Shown here: in pieces, positions 19,815 to 28,052 of the stretch
Layout of the letters: every line of letters starts with the position of its first letter
Numbering within the stretch: the stretch's first letter is position 1
Source of the DNA: Comamonas sp009360615
Lineage (GTDB): Bacteria > Pseudomonadota > Gammaproteobacteria > Burkholderiales > Burkholderiaceae_C
DNA length: 64,000 nt
NCBI RefSeq assembly: GCF_035784015.1
Contig: NZ_JALKOW010000001.1
Strand: one strand, 5' to 3'
Translations under genes and position numbers: made by a program
The notes under the pieces: model-generated
Told to the model about the DNA's origin: nothing
The model's input: only the letters and a program-made list of their open reading frames with translations
Databases searched by the model: none

Positions 19815-20936
19815 TTATTGCTTGGGGATGTAACCCGTGATTTCCAGGCCGTAGCCCGCCATGCTGGGCATGCGGCGGGGCTGTCCCATGAGCTGCATCC
19901 TGCTCACGCCCAGTTCGCGCAGGATCTGCGCCCCGACGCCATAGGTGCGCAGGTCCATGCGACCACGCTCCGGCGCCTGGGCCGAGCGGGCCTTGCCTTC
20001 GAACTGGTTCAGCAACTGCTCGCCGGACTCGCTGCAGTTGAGCAGGACGGCCACGCCCTGGCCGTTGCCGTTGATGTATCTGAGGCTTTCGTCCAGGCAC
20101 CAGGAATGCTGGCTGCGGCCGATCTCGAGCGCATCGAGCACCGATAGCGGTTCATGCACGCGCACGGGCACGGTGGTGTCGGGCTGCCACTCGCCCTTGA
20201 CCAGCGCGAGGTGGACCGAGCCGCTGGGCACATCTCGGAAGGCATGGGCGATGAATTCGCCATGGGCTGTTTGCAGGGGGCGGCTGCCCACTTTCTGCAG
20301 CAGCGACTCGTTGCGGCTGCGGTATTCGATGAGGTCGGCAATCGTGCCGATCTTGATGCCGTGCTCGGCGCAGAACAGCTGCAGATCGGGCAGTCGGGCC
20401 ATGGTGCCGTCGTCCTTCATGATCTCGCAGATCACGGCCGAGGGGGTGCAGCCGGCCAGCGCGGCGAGATCGCAACCGGCTTCGGTGTGGCCGGCGCGCA
20501 TGAGCACGCCGCCATCGACGGCCTGCAGCGGGAAGACATGGCCGGGTTGCACCAGATCGCTGGGCTGGCTGTTCTTGTTCACGGCCACCTGGATGGTGCG
20601 TGCGCGGTCGGCGGCAGAGATGCCGGTGGTCACGCCTTCGGCGGCTTCGATGGAGATGGTGAAGGCCGTGCTGTACACGGTGCCGTTGCGCGCGGCCATG
20701 GGCGGCAGCTTGAGGAATTCGCAGCGCTCACGGGTCAGCGTCAGGCAGATCAGGCCACGGCCGAAGCGGGCCATGAAGTTGATGGCCTCCGCGGTGACAT
20801 GGTCGGATGCCAGAACCAGATCGCCTTCGTTCTCACGGTCTTCTTCGTCAACGAGAACGACCATGCGGCCGGCACGCATTTCCGCCACGATGTCTTCGAC
20901 GGGCGAGATGGGTACAGGTTGGAGGGAGCTGTTCAT
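19815..20936 (-). CDS. ribBX: 3,4-dihydroxy-2-butanone 4-phosphate synthase with degenerate RibA domain (RibBX)
   Basis: 373 residues. Residues about 10-205 are a complete RibB: 'DEEDRENEGDLVLASDHVTAEAINFMARFGRGLICL' and 'TGISAADRARTI', 'AGHTEAGCDLAALAG'. The C-terminal half aligns with GTP cyclohydrolase II but has lost its Zn cysteines (the RibA 'C...CDCG' region reads 'EPLSVLDALEIGRSQHSWC') and the 'RQEGRNIGL' loop. This is the RibBX variant known to be widespread in Proteobacteria, so a separate ribA must supply cyclohydrolase. ATG 20936 matches the family; an in-frame reading to 21050 is not supported. Confidence 0.88.
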   Translation of the reverse strand: MNSSLQPVPISPVEDIVAEMRAGRMVVLVDEEDRENEGDLVLASDHVTAEAINFMARFGRGLICLTLTRERCEFLKLPPMAARNGTVYSTAFTISIEAAEGVTTGISAADRARTIQVAVNKNSQPSDLVQPGHVFPLQAVDGGVLMRAGHTEAGCDLAALAGCTPSAVICEIMKDDGTMARLPDLQLFCAEHGIKIGTIADLIEYRSRNESLLQKVGSRPLQTAHGEFIAHAFRDVPSGSVHLALVKGEWQPDTTVPVRVHEPLSVLDALEIGRSQHSWCLDESLRYINGNGQGVAVLLNCSESGEQLLNQFEGKARSAQAPERGRMDLRTYGVGAQILRELGVSRMQLMGQPRRMPSMAGYGLEITGYIPKQ

Positions 20937-21291
20937 GGAATGCCTTCTTGGACGTGAACTGGAGGCGATGCACTGCAGTCGGCGGCTGGCGCAAGACACG
21001 CACCAGTGAGGCATTGCCGACACCGCCGTGGGCGCAGGCAGGACTTCCAAAGAACGTGTGAGGCGGGGGCCGCCCGGGCGGGGCCGCTTTCAGCAGGGCA
21101 GAGCCTTGCGTAAAGTGCTCATTCTATTGCAGAGCGGGCTGTGGGCGCGCGAGCCGACCCTGAAACCATGATGCAGTGCAAGAACGGGGCACAGTTCCAA
21201 TGCCCGGCATCGAGCAAGAGCCGCACGGGCGGTTGCTCCGCAGCCATGTTGGCATTCCCTTTGGGGGAAGCGGCAAGGCCGCTCAGGGGGC
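20937..21291. other. intergenic region between ribBX and ferredoxin
   Basis: 355 bases with no credible gene. It holds an intergenic repeat copy near 21251-21290. I looked for an FMN riboswitch before ribBX and did not see its conserved blocks. Confidence 0.55.
21251..21290. repeat. intergenic repeat (CCCCCTGAG family), second copy
   Basis: Minus strand begins CCCCCTGAGCGGCCTTGCCG and continues with a TTCCCCCAAAGGGAA hairpin, directly after the ferredoxin stop. Related to the copy between tolQ and tolR. Confidence 0.55.
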
Positions 21292-21594
21292 TCAACACGC
21301 ATGGTCCCTGAGCACTACATCGCTGTCGGGATAGGCACAGCAGGGCAGCACATAGCCTTCGGCTTTTTCCTCGCGGGTCAACCCCGGCCATTCGATGTCG
21401 TAGTGCACGCTGCCCGACACCAGCTGTCCCATGCAGGTCCTGCAGGTACCGTTGCGGCAGGAGCTGGGCCAGTTCACGCCGCCGCTCTCCAGGGAGTCCA
21501 GCAGGGACTGGTCGGCCCAGGCGTCGACCTGCTGGCCGCTGGGATCGCATTTGGCAATGAAGAAGGGGGGGGCAAATGCAGAGTCGTTCGACAT
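21292..21594 (-). CDS. small plant-type [2Fe-2S] ferredoxin
   Basis: 100 residues. The cluster ligands are Cys46, Cys51 and Cys54 ('SSCRNGTCRTC') and Cys85 or Cys86 ('YVLPCCAYP'), the C-x4-C-x2-C...C pattern of plant-type ferredoxins. It would carry electrons to an oxygenase or reductase; no partner is adjacent. It is the last chromosomal gene before the island. Confidence 0.9.
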   Translation of the reverse strand: MSNDSAFAPPFFIAKCDPSGQQVDAWADQSLLDSLESGGVNWPSSCRNGTCRTCMGQLVSGSVHYDIEWPGLTREEKAEGYVLPCCAYPDSDVVLRDHAC

Positions 21595-21940
21595 GAGGCG
21601 CTGTGGTGATGCTTGGCAAAACCCGTTGTTGTAGCCGGTTTGCCAAGGCCGTGGGCCCGGTGCGGATTGCCTATTTTTTCAGCGCCTGACAATGAACCTT
21701 TTGAAATCAATGACTTGCGTGACTTATTCATGGGGCGGGTGCAGTTGTTCACAAGGATGTCCAGCGTAGGACGGGATAAGTGGTCCTCTGTCGGAGGCGG
21801 TCTGGTCAAAAAACAGGCAGTTTGAAAAATCCTTGAAAAATCAATCGCTTGAAGCACTGCTGCAAAAGCTATTCAGGCTTGTCCACAGGCTTGTTGAGCA
21901 AAATTGGGGAAAAGCACGACGCTTGTTGTTCTGGGTAATT
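21595..21940. other. intergenic region at the left edge of the island
   Basis: About 345 bases, clearly lower GC than the genes to the left. No credible gene. It contains TTGTCCACAGG near 21880, which resembles a single DnaA box, but no cluster of boxes. Confidence 0.5.
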
Positions 21941-21952
21941 AAAGTCGTAAAC
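21941..21952 (+). repeat. left-end 12-mer, copy 1 (outermost)
   Basis: AAAGTCGTAAAC. Outermost left copy, 20 bases outside copy 2. Candidate transposase-binding site. Confidence 0.7.
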
Positions 21953-21960
21953 TGGCAAAT

Positions 21961-21972
21961 AAAGTCGTAAAC
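21961..21972 (+). repeat. left-end 12-mer, copy 2
   Basis: AAAGTCGTAAAC. This copy has the best extended match to the outermost right copy (following GGGGCTAG...ATGCGG), so it may be the functional terminus. Confidence 0.7.
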
Positions 21973-22020
21973 CCGGGGCTAGCATTTATGCGGGTTCGCG
22001 AGGCGCCGACTTGTAACCGT

Positions 22021-22032
22021 AAAGTCGTAAAC
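22021..22032 (+). repeat. left-end 12-mer, copy 3
   Basis: AAAGTCGTAAAC, 60 bases inside copy 2, matching the inner right copy in position. Confidence 0.7.
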
Positions 22033-22105
22033 TTGAGCTAACCTAGTGATCTCGGGTGCACAATACAGCTGCTTGGTCCACCCCCCTAGTGCAGTCTTTG
22101 CTATG

Positions 22106-22137
22106 AAAAGAGCGCTTACATAGAGCGCTCTTTTTCT
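22106..22137 (+). terminator. hairpin terminator inside the left end
   Basis: A 9-bp stem (22108-22116 with 22124-22132) followed by TTTTTC on the plus strand. No gene upstream ends here, so it may shield the island from outside transcription. Confidence 0.6.
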
Positions 22138-22349
22138 TGCGTGAACGCCACTGCTTGCGGCCGTACAGTCGTTAGATAATTTGGACCTTATGGCTGCTAA
22201 AGGCTGCTAGCGGTCAGCAGTCAGCGACCGCTTCGGTGGGGACTCTCTTGTTGAGCTCCTGCAAAAATAGACAAAAATTCCGATTTCCGTCTGTATGGCT
22301 CAAGCCCACCCGCTGCCGCTGGCACTTAAATATGACGCTCGATCCCTTC

Positions 22350-22830
22350 CTATCGCTTGCAGAGGTCTGAGAACTCCTTGCAGGTATTGGATGCGGCGAA
22401 GTATGTGGCGAATCGCATATGCCACGCCGTGACACTGGACATGTACCACCCCAATGGAGCGATCCGATGGTGACGAGCGGCTTGGCACTGATCTTCTAAA
22501 GTCTTCTTCGAAGCATAGGCTTGAGGCATGCTCAAGGTGATACGTAACCCAGGCCTGGCCGATCTGATGTGCCGCGTTGAACTGCTGTCCGCCCGTGTAG
22601 TGGTTTAGCGGCAGCGCGTTGCCTCTGGCTCGATCCTTGTGCAGGTGTGTGGCGACAGTAAGATATTTCTTGACCTTCTCTGGCATGGTGGAGAAAAGCA
22701 AGCCTGGGTAGGAGTCGTAGTCTTTGGTTAGGATTTTCCAAACCTCGGGGGTTGTTTTGGCCATCCTAAATTCAGCAGCTGGATCCCAGGCCGGGTCAGA
22801 AGCGGATCACTTTAGCCACTCGGCTCGGTG
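22350..22830 (-). pseudogene. frameshifted remnant of an unknown gene
   Basis: On the minus strand a protein-like reading ('AKTTPEVWKILTKDYDSYPG', 'THLHKDRARGNALPLNHYTG', 'AHQIGQAWVTYHLEHAS') runs from about 22,800 to about 22,520 and then continues in another frame ('ASKKTLEDQCQAARHHRIAP' to 'KEFSDLCKR') to a stop near 22350. The join suggests one gene broken by a frameshift, and its upstream part is cut near the IS5-type element. I do not recognise the family. It points toward the island edge. Confidence 0.45.
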
Positions 22831-22845
22831 AGCCTTTGCCGTAAG

Positions 22846-23879
22846 GGGCGTTGTTGCACAACTCCAGCTTCGCAGTGCAGTAGGCTTGCCAGATGAGTGA
22901 ATCGAGCTGGGGGCGCAAGCGTTACCGCACCACAAACTGGAAGGCGTACAACGCAGCATTGAAGGCCCGAGGCGACTTGACCATCTGGCTGGACCAGGGC
23001 ATGCCGTGGTTCGCTCCTCCAAGCGGCAAGCGTGGTCGCAATCGCACTTTCTCAGATGCTGCCATTCAGTTTTGTCTGACCATCAAATGTCTGTTCGGCT
23101 TGCCTCTGCGCCAAACCTTGGGCTTGGTGCAGTCGTTACTCAAATTGGTGGGTCTGCCTTGGGCTGCGCCCGACTACAGCACGGTGTGCCGCAGGCAAAA
23201 GAGCCTGGATGTCCTGGTGCACTATCGTCCAGGCAGCCAGGGCCTGCACATGCTCGCTGACTCCACTGGCATCAAGTTCCTGGGCGAAGGCGAATGGAAA
23301 ACCAAGAAGCATGGCGCTGAGCGTCGCCGTCAATGGCGCAAGGTGCATCTGGGTATTGATGCCGACACTTTGCAGATCCGGGCCATCGTTGTGACCACCA
23401 ATGAAGTCGGTGACTCGCCAGTGGGTGCTGAGTTACTGAATCAAATCCCCAGCCATGAGACTGTGGCCAGCTTCACGGGTGATGGAGCGTATGACACGCA
23501 GGACGTGCATGAGGCTTGTCACAGGCGGGGTGTCATCCCAGTGATCCCACCACGCAAAGGAGCAAGGCTGCGCAAAGGACTGGCATTCACCCATCGCAAT
23601 GAGGCAGTCAAAGCATGCAAGCGATTGAGTCGTGCTATCTGGAAACGCTGGAGCGGTTACCACCGCAGATCACTGGTGGAGACGAAGATGAATTGCTTCA
23701 AGCGTTTGGGTGAGAAGGTAATGTCTAGGACGTTTGAGCGGCAAGTGGCCGAGCTCAACATTCGGGCATCCATCCTCAATCGATTCTCTGAACTGGGAAC
23801 GCCTGTGACGGTGGTCGCGGCATAACTGCGTCTGGGGTTTGGGGTAGCTCGGCCTCAGGCCGATTTATGCAACAAAGCC
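22846..23879 (+). mobile_element. IS5-family (IS903-like) insertion sequence
   Basis: Terminal inverted repeats are GGGCGTTGTTGCACAA on the left and, read inward from the right, GGCTTTGTTGCATAA. One transposase gene fills the element. The right end abuts the truncated IS2-like orfB with no clear target duplication, which suggests a deletion next to the element after insertion. Confidence 0.85.
22893..23825 (+). CDS. IS5-family transposase
   Basis: 310 residues. Opening 'YRTTNWKAYNAALKARGDLTIWLDQGMPW' and 'GKRGRNRTFSDAAIQFCLTIK' are typical of the IS903 group. The DDE triad is visible: Asp in 'MLADSTGIKFLG', Asp in 'SFTGDGAYDT' and Glu in 'RSLVETKMNCFKRLG'. The gene appears intact. Confidence 0.93.
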   Translation: MSESSWGRKRYRTTNWKAYNAALKARGDLTIWLDQGMPWFAPPSGKRGRNRTFSDAAIQFCLTIKCLFGLPLRQTLGLVQSLLKLVGLPWAAPDYSTVCRRQKSLDVLVHYRPGSQGLHMLADSTGIKFLGEGEWKTKKHGAERRRQWRKVHLGIDADTLQIRAIVVTTNEVGDSPVGAELLNQIPSHETVASFTGDGAYDTQDVHEACHRRGVIPVIPPRKGARLRKGLAFTHRNEAVKACKRLSRAIWKRWSGYHRRSLVETKMNCFKRLGEKVMSRTFERQVAELNIRASILNRFSELGTPVTVVAA

Positions 23880-24293
23880 GTCCAGCGCAAATGTCGTGCG
23901 CACGGCCTCGCCGTTGTCGCAGCGGAACTCGAAGCCGTCCGAACACCAGCGCTGGTTGCTCGCATCCACCGAGACCCGCCCATCATGGCGGCGCTGCGGC
24001 CGTGCCGCAGGAGCTCGGCGTTGCAGCAGCAGGCCGTGCACACGCATGACCCGGTAGACCCGCTTGACGTTGACCGCTGGCAATCCTTGGCTGGCCCGCT
24101 CGCGCCGCCACAGCGCCCAGGCCCGGCGATAGCCGTAGCTGGGCAGGTTCTCGATAGTCGAGCGCAGTTGCTCCACCAAGTCCAGATCATTGCTGTGGCG
24201 ACGTCGGCGACCATCGGTCCAATCACTGCCGCGCAACCGTCGCTTGACAGCCGCTGAGCGCGCCACGCCGAGAACATCACAGACCCGTTTCAT
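23880..24293 (-). pseudogene. truncated IS2-type OrfB (IS3 family)
   Basis: Starts 'MKRVCDVLGVARSAAVKRRLRG' and keeps the HTH_21 and early integrase core ('NQRWCSDGFEFRCDNGEAVRTTFALD'). The reading then enters the IS5-type right end and stops after a few residues, so the catalytic core and the far inverted repeat are lost. The missing half is not found on the other side of the IS5-type element, hence a deletion rather than a simple interruption. Confidence 0.88.
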
Positions 24294-24679
24294 CGGGAGT
24301 CCTCCGGCAGCAAGGGCGAGCGCGCAATCCAGTTTTTTGAGCGACCATATTCCACGGCTTCCTTGAGGATCTCGGTCTCCATGGTCTTCTTGCCCAGCAG
24401 GCGCTGGAGTTCCCGAATCTGGCGCATGGCATCAGCCAGCTGGGCCGCGGGTACCGTGCTCTCGCCAGCAGCCACCGGCGTCAGCAATCCCTCCTGGTGC
24501 TGCTTGCGCCACAGGAACAGCTGGTTCGCATTCACGCCATGCTGGCGAGCTACGAGTGACACGCTGTAGCCGGGTTCATGGCTCTGCTGGACCATTGCCA
24601 GCTTCTCCTGCGGTGACCAGCGGCGGCGCTTCTGAGGCTCCAGTACCTCGAAGTTGGTTAGATTTTTAGGACTAGGCAT
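24290..24679 (-). CDS. IS2-type OrfA (IS3 family)
   Basis: 129 residues: helix-turn-helix 'PQEKLAMVQQSHEPGYSVSLVARQHGVNANQLFLWRKQ' and leucine-zipper 'IRELQRLLGKKTMETEILKEAVEYGR'. In IS2 this protein is also the front half of the frameshifted transposase; it overlaps orfB by four bases. With orfB cut, the element cannot move by itself. Confidence 0.88.
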   Translation of the reverse strand: MPSPKNLTNFEVLEPQKRRRWSPQEKLAMVQQSHEPGYSVSLVARQHGVNANQLFLWRKQHQEGLLTPVAAGESTVPAAQLADAMRQIRELQRLLGKKTMETEILKEAVEYGRSKNWIARSPLLPEDSR

Positions 24680-25025
24680 AAATACAGTCACAAGACTACC
24701 TCTTAGGTTAAGAGGGTATGCCTGTCCTCAGATCAAAGGGGCCACTCCACTGGCCACGAATATCCATAACGAACATGTGCAAGCATGTGGTAATGACTTT
24801 TCATGCTTTTGATGCCAGTCATTTGTTTGATCGTGGCGGAAGGTGCGCCGCAGATGGCCGGCAGCGCACCTCTACTGCGTATTCCGGCCGGGTTGACCGC
24901 CTGTGCCGGTTGTAACTGACCAACCTGCTGGTCGTGACCGACTGCGGTCACATGGGCTTATGCAATGAATGACCGCTTCTGACGGGGTCCAGTTACCTTG
25001 CAGCCCTACAGTTGTGACGAATTGC
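24680..25025. other. non-coding stretch right of the IS2 remnant
   Basis: About 345 bases with no credible gene. I could not find the IS2-type inverted repeat that should lie here. Low, mixed composition suggests decayed sequence. Confidence 0.45.
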
Positions 25026-25433
25026 TCAAGAAATGCTCATTTCAGTGGGCGTGGTCTGAAAGGCAATTTGACGCCACTGGCCCTCGTGTTGGATCCAGAC
25101 TTGAAGAACTTGAGAGTCAATCCGAACGGTGCCGCTTCCATCTTTTCTGACTGCGACCAGCAGCTGTCGGCCAGTCATCACGGCAGTTTCCCCCAGCACC
25201 TGGACACGAAGATTGGAACGATCGATCTGCTCATAGTTGACGTGCGTTCCGCCAGAGCGGAAATAGCTTTCGTAGCTATCAACTTGCCCTTTTGCGTGGA
25301 CATGCGTGAGGTCCGGGTGCAACAACTGTTTGAGCCGATCAAAGTCACCCCTTTTCATGGCATCGCATCGTTGCTTTTCGCGCTCCAGAATCTGGGCTTC
25401 GACTTCGGGTAATTCGGCTTTGGTATCAGTCAT
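25026..25433 (-). CDS. DUF4440 / NTF2-like protein
   Basis: 135 residues in the SnoaL/NTF2 cone fold: 'ILEREKQRCDAMKRGDFDRLKQLLHPDLTHVHAKGQVDS' is the usual opening and 'AVMTGRQLLVAV...QVWIQHEGQWRQIAFQTTP' the closing strand pattern. Members are small ketosteroid-isomerase-like enzymes or binding proteins. It follows the aldehyde dehydrogenase by 54 bases on the same strand and probably belongs to the same transcript. ATG 25433 is used; upstream reading begins at a TTG. Confidence 0.8.
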   Translation of the reverse strand: MTDTKAELPEVEAQILEREKQRCDAMKRGDFDRLKQLLHPDLTHVHAKGQVDSYESYFRSGGTHVNYEQIDRSNLRVQVLGETAVMTGRQLLVAVRKDGSGTVRIDSQVLQVWIQHEGQWRQIAFQTTPTEMSIS

Positions 25434-25487
25434 ATCTTGGATTAGGCACTTGGGAATCTTGGACTCGACGGCAGTCAAGCTGCCTGT

Positions 25488-26924
25488 TCAGGCGCAGGTG
25501 TAGGAGGTTTTGACAACAGTGAAAAATTCCTGGGAGTAGCGACCTTGTTCGCGGGGTCCGTAGCTCGAACCCTTGCGTCCGCCGAAAGGAACGTGGTAGT
25601 CAACTCCTGCGGTTGGCAGATTGACCATCACCATCCCAGCCTGGCTATGGCGCTTGAAATGCGTTGCGTGCTTCAAGGACGTCGTGGCAATTCCTGCTGA
25701 CAGACCAAAAACCGTATCGTTGGCGGTGGCCAGTGCTTCCTCATAGTTCTTCACGCGGATCACGCTGGCCACAGGGCCAAAGATTTCCTCGTTGTTGATG
25801 CGCATTTCGGCGGATGACTCGCTGAACAAGGCTGGCGACATGTAGTAGCCATCGTTGTCGAGCTTCAAACGCTCACCTCCTGTTGCCAGAGCTGCGCCTT
25901 CGCTCTTGCCGATCTCGACATAAGCGAGGTTCTGCTCCAACTGGGACAGAGAGGAAACCGGCCCGATGTCAGTACTTGGGTCAAGTGCATCACCAATCCT
26001 GATATGTGCCATGCGGGCCTTCATTGCCTCGATGAAGCGTGGGTAGATACCATCCGTCACGATCAAACGGCTCGAAGCGGTGCAGCGCTGGCCAGTCGAG
26101 TAAAAGGAGCTTTGCACGCACAGTTCAACGGCTTGGCTGAGGTCGGCATCATCCAGCACAACTTGCGGATTCTTGCCTCCCAACTCCAACTGCACTTTCT
26201 TGTGAGTTGCAACGCATTGAGCCGCGATATGACGGCCGACACCCGCGGAGCCCGTGAAGCTGATGGCATGAATGCCTGGATGCTCAACCAAGGCGGTGCC
26301 AATCACGCTGCCGCGACCCATTACAAGATTGAACACGCCCGCAGGTATGCCGGAGCGGTGGATGATGTCCGCCAGCGCCCATGCGCTGGCAGGTACCAGT
26401 TCGGCTGGCTTGAGAACCACACAGTTCCCAAAGGCCAAGGCCGGTGCAATCTTCCATGCAGGAATCGCTATCGGAAAGTTCCAGGGGGTGATGAGGCCGA
26501 CCACGCCCACCGGTTCGCGTGTGATTTCTATCCCGACACCCGTACGCACCGAAGGCAGCACCTCCCCAGAAAGCCGAAGGCACTCGCCAGCAAAGAACTT
26601 GAAGATCTGGCCGGCCCGGGTCACTTCGCTCACGCCTTCGGCCTTGGTTTTGCCTTCTTCACGTGAAAGCAGCGTTCCAAGCTCCTCCTTGCGTGCAAGA
26701 AGTTCATTGCCGATCTTGTCCAGTGCATCCGAGCGCACTTGGATGTTGCTGGCTGCCCAGGCTGGAAAGGCTTGCGTAGCAGCAGCGACGGCGGCGTCGA
26801 CATCCGCTGCACCACCTAGCGCATATTCAGCGATGGCGTCCTCCAGGTTGGAGGGGTTGATGTCCGGTGAATAGCTCGCCCCTCTTGTCCATTCGCCGTT
26901 GATCAATAAATCGTGCTGATTCAC
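25488..26924 (-). CDS. NAD(P)-dependent aldehyde dehydrogenase (ketoglutarate-semialdehyde dehydrogenase-like)
   Basis: 478 residues. Catalytic Cys in 'YSTGQRCTASSRLIV', general-base Glu in 'VQLELGGKNPQVV', cofactor motif 'SFTGSAGVGRHIA', and 'ITPWNFPIAIPAWKIAPAL'. The pattern is closest to 2,5-dioxovalerate (KGSA) dehydrogenases. GTG 26924 (MNQHDLLINGEW) has GGAG eight bases upstream and fits the family N-terminus; the longer reading to 27038 does not. Palindromic operator sites lie 155-185 bases upstream, so the GntR regulator of the cluster probably controls it. Confidence 0.9.
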   Translation of the reverse strand: MNQHDLLINGEWTRGASYSPDINPSNLEDAIAEYALGGAADVDAAVAAATQAFPAWAASNIQVRSDALDKIGNELLARKEELGTLLSREEGKTKAEGVSEVTRAGQIFKFFAGECLRLSGEVLPSVRTGVGIEITREPVGVVGLITPWNFPIAIPAWKIAPALAFGNCVVLKPAELVPASAWALADIIHRSGIPAGVFNLVMGRGSVIGTALVEHPGIHAISFTGSAGVGRHIAAQCVATHKKVQLELGGKNPQVVLDDADLSQAVELCVQSSFYSTGQRCTASSRLIVTDGIYPRFIEAMKARMAHIRIGDALDPSTDIGPVSSLSQLEQNLAYVEIGKSEGAALATGGERLKLDNDGYYMSPALFSESSAEMRINNEEIFGPVASVIRVKNYEEALATANDTVFGLSAGIATTSLKHATHFKRHSQAGMVMVNLPTAGVDYHVPFGGRKGSSYGPREQGRYSQEFFTVVKTSYTCA

Positions 26925-27078
26925 AAATAGCTCCGTTCGGGTTGTGAAAGACCAAGACGCCGATGCGCGAAGTCTGAATGCCACTGCTCGACTGCCGAGA
27001 CAGGGCGGAAAACAAGCCATTGCGTAACACGCCGCCATCCTGCTCAGGGAACTAGAGGTCAGCGTGCGGATTCAATTG

Positions 27079-27112
27079 TTTGTGCGTAAATTGTATTTTA
27101 TGCATAAAAATA
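27079..27112. promoter_or_regulatory. operator-like palindromes before the aldehyde dehydrogenase
   Basis: A perfect 14-bp palindrome TTTTATGCATAAAA at 27096-27109, with a weaker neighbour TTTGTGCGTAAATT at 27079-27092. The same motif recurs before the GntR gene and before the hydrolase operon. Confidence 0.6.
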
Positions 27113-27347
27113 GTTTTCGGCAAAAGCTATTGCCAGGTCGGCAAACCTGCATGACGTCTTCCGGCTTCGGGGGAGAGAATCAGCGGTGAGCTGGCGGCTC
27201 CAGCGAGCTGGCCTCCGCGGGCCTCAAGGGCTAGGGCGCATCAAGCCTCTGGGCCGTGACAAACATTCACGGCGAGGATGGCGAGACTCAAATATTTGGG
27301 CGTTTGGCAACGCCGGAAGCCAAGAATGCCAGGCACCGGCGATACAT

Positions 27348-27406
27348 GGCTACGAGGGCTTGCCCTTTGCAATTGCTGAGCTGCTTTCACAAGAGCCCTC
27401 GTAGCC
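27348..27406. repeat. 13-bp inverted repeat after the FMN reductase
   Basis: GGCTACGAGGGCT (27348-27360) pairs perfectly with 27394-27406, enclosing 33 bases. It starts 9 bases past the FMN reductase stop. No T run follows, so it is either an mRNA-stabilising hairpin or a factor-dependent terminator. Confidence 0.55.
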
Positions 27407-27415
27407 GAAGCTGAA

Positions 27416-28000
27416 TCAGGCCTGCTTTGTCCGAGCAGCTTGCCAGTGGATCTCATTGATCAGATCGTCCAAGCCTGCCTTGATGAAGTTCAGGGTTGGC
27501 TCGTCCACCAGCTTTCCGTCCTGAATACGATTTGCGACATTGGCAATGGCGATGTGCTGGCGCACCAATGGACGAGCAAGCGTCGCGGATAGGGCGTCGC
27601 GGATCTGGGCCTGGGCTCGAACGCCTCCAGCCGTACCAGGCGATGCGGTCATGATGAGTGCCAGCTTGTCCTTGAGTGGCGATGCAAACCCAGGGCGCGA
27701 GGCCCAATCGATCGCATTCTTGAGCACACCGGGGATGCCGTAGTTGTATTCGGGCGAGCAGATTACGAGGCCATCCGCTTCTGCAATCGCAGCCTTGAGA
27801 CGTTTCACTGCTGGCGGTAGCGTATCCCCGTCCAAGTCTCCGTTGTACAGCGGGACGTCATCCAGCGGCAACAGCTCCATGGTGACTGTTGGTGGAAGCA
27901 GTGGGGTGAGGCTGCGAAGCACTGCTGTGCAGTGCGATGCGCGGCGGATACTGCCTGAAATCGCAACGAGGCGAACGGGGGTGTTGATGTCTACTGTCAC
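27416..28000 (-). CDS. NADPH-dependent FMN reductase (flavodoxin-like)
   Basis: 194 residues. Flavin-phosphate loop 'VAISGSIRRASHCTAVLRSL' and the ring-binding 'CSPEYNYGIPGVLKNAIDWASRP' are typical of the NADPH:FMN/quinone reductase group. It could supply reduced flavin to an oxygenase or protect against quinones formed in the pathway. GTG 28000 has AAGGAG ten bases upstream. It is divergent from the GntR gene, 34-52 bases away, so they share a control region. Confidence 0.9.
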   Translation of the reverse strand: MTVDINTPVRLVAISGSIRRASHCTAVLRSLTPLLPPTVTMELLPLDDVPLYNGDLDGDTLPPAVKRLKAAIAEADGLVICSPEYNYGIPGVLKNAIDWASRPGFASPLKDKLALIMTASPGTAGGVRAQAQIRDALSATLARPLVRQHIAIANVANRIQDGKLVDEPTLNFIKAGLDDLINEIHWQAARTKQA

Positions 28001-28031
28001 TGAGGTTTGCTCCTTCTTTCAATCACCCAAG

Positions 28032-28043
28032 TTTATGCATAAA
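28032..28043. promoter_or_regulatory. operator-like palindrome in the gntR/FMN-reductase divergent region
   Basis: TTTATGCATAAA, a perfect palindrome matching the other sites in this cluster. It overlaps the first possible ATG of the GntR gene, which suggests autoregulation and favours the later start. Confidence 0.6.
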
Positions 28044-28052
28044 ATTGAAAAC

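Larger units (their letters stand above)
26925..27415. other. intergenic region between aldehyde dehydrogenase and FMN reductase
   Basis: About 490 bases without a credible gene. It holds the operator-like palindromes near 27.1 kb and a large inverted repeat at 27348-27406. The rest shows nothing recognised. Confidence 0.55.

Noticed and set aside
20937..21120. Possible FMN riboswitch before ribBX
   Set aside because: The conserved RFN blocks were not found on reading the minus strand.
21870..21905. TTGTCCACAGG, a DnaA-box-like word left of the island, considered as a replication origin
   Set aside because: Only one such word, no cluster of boxes and no dnaA or rep gene near.
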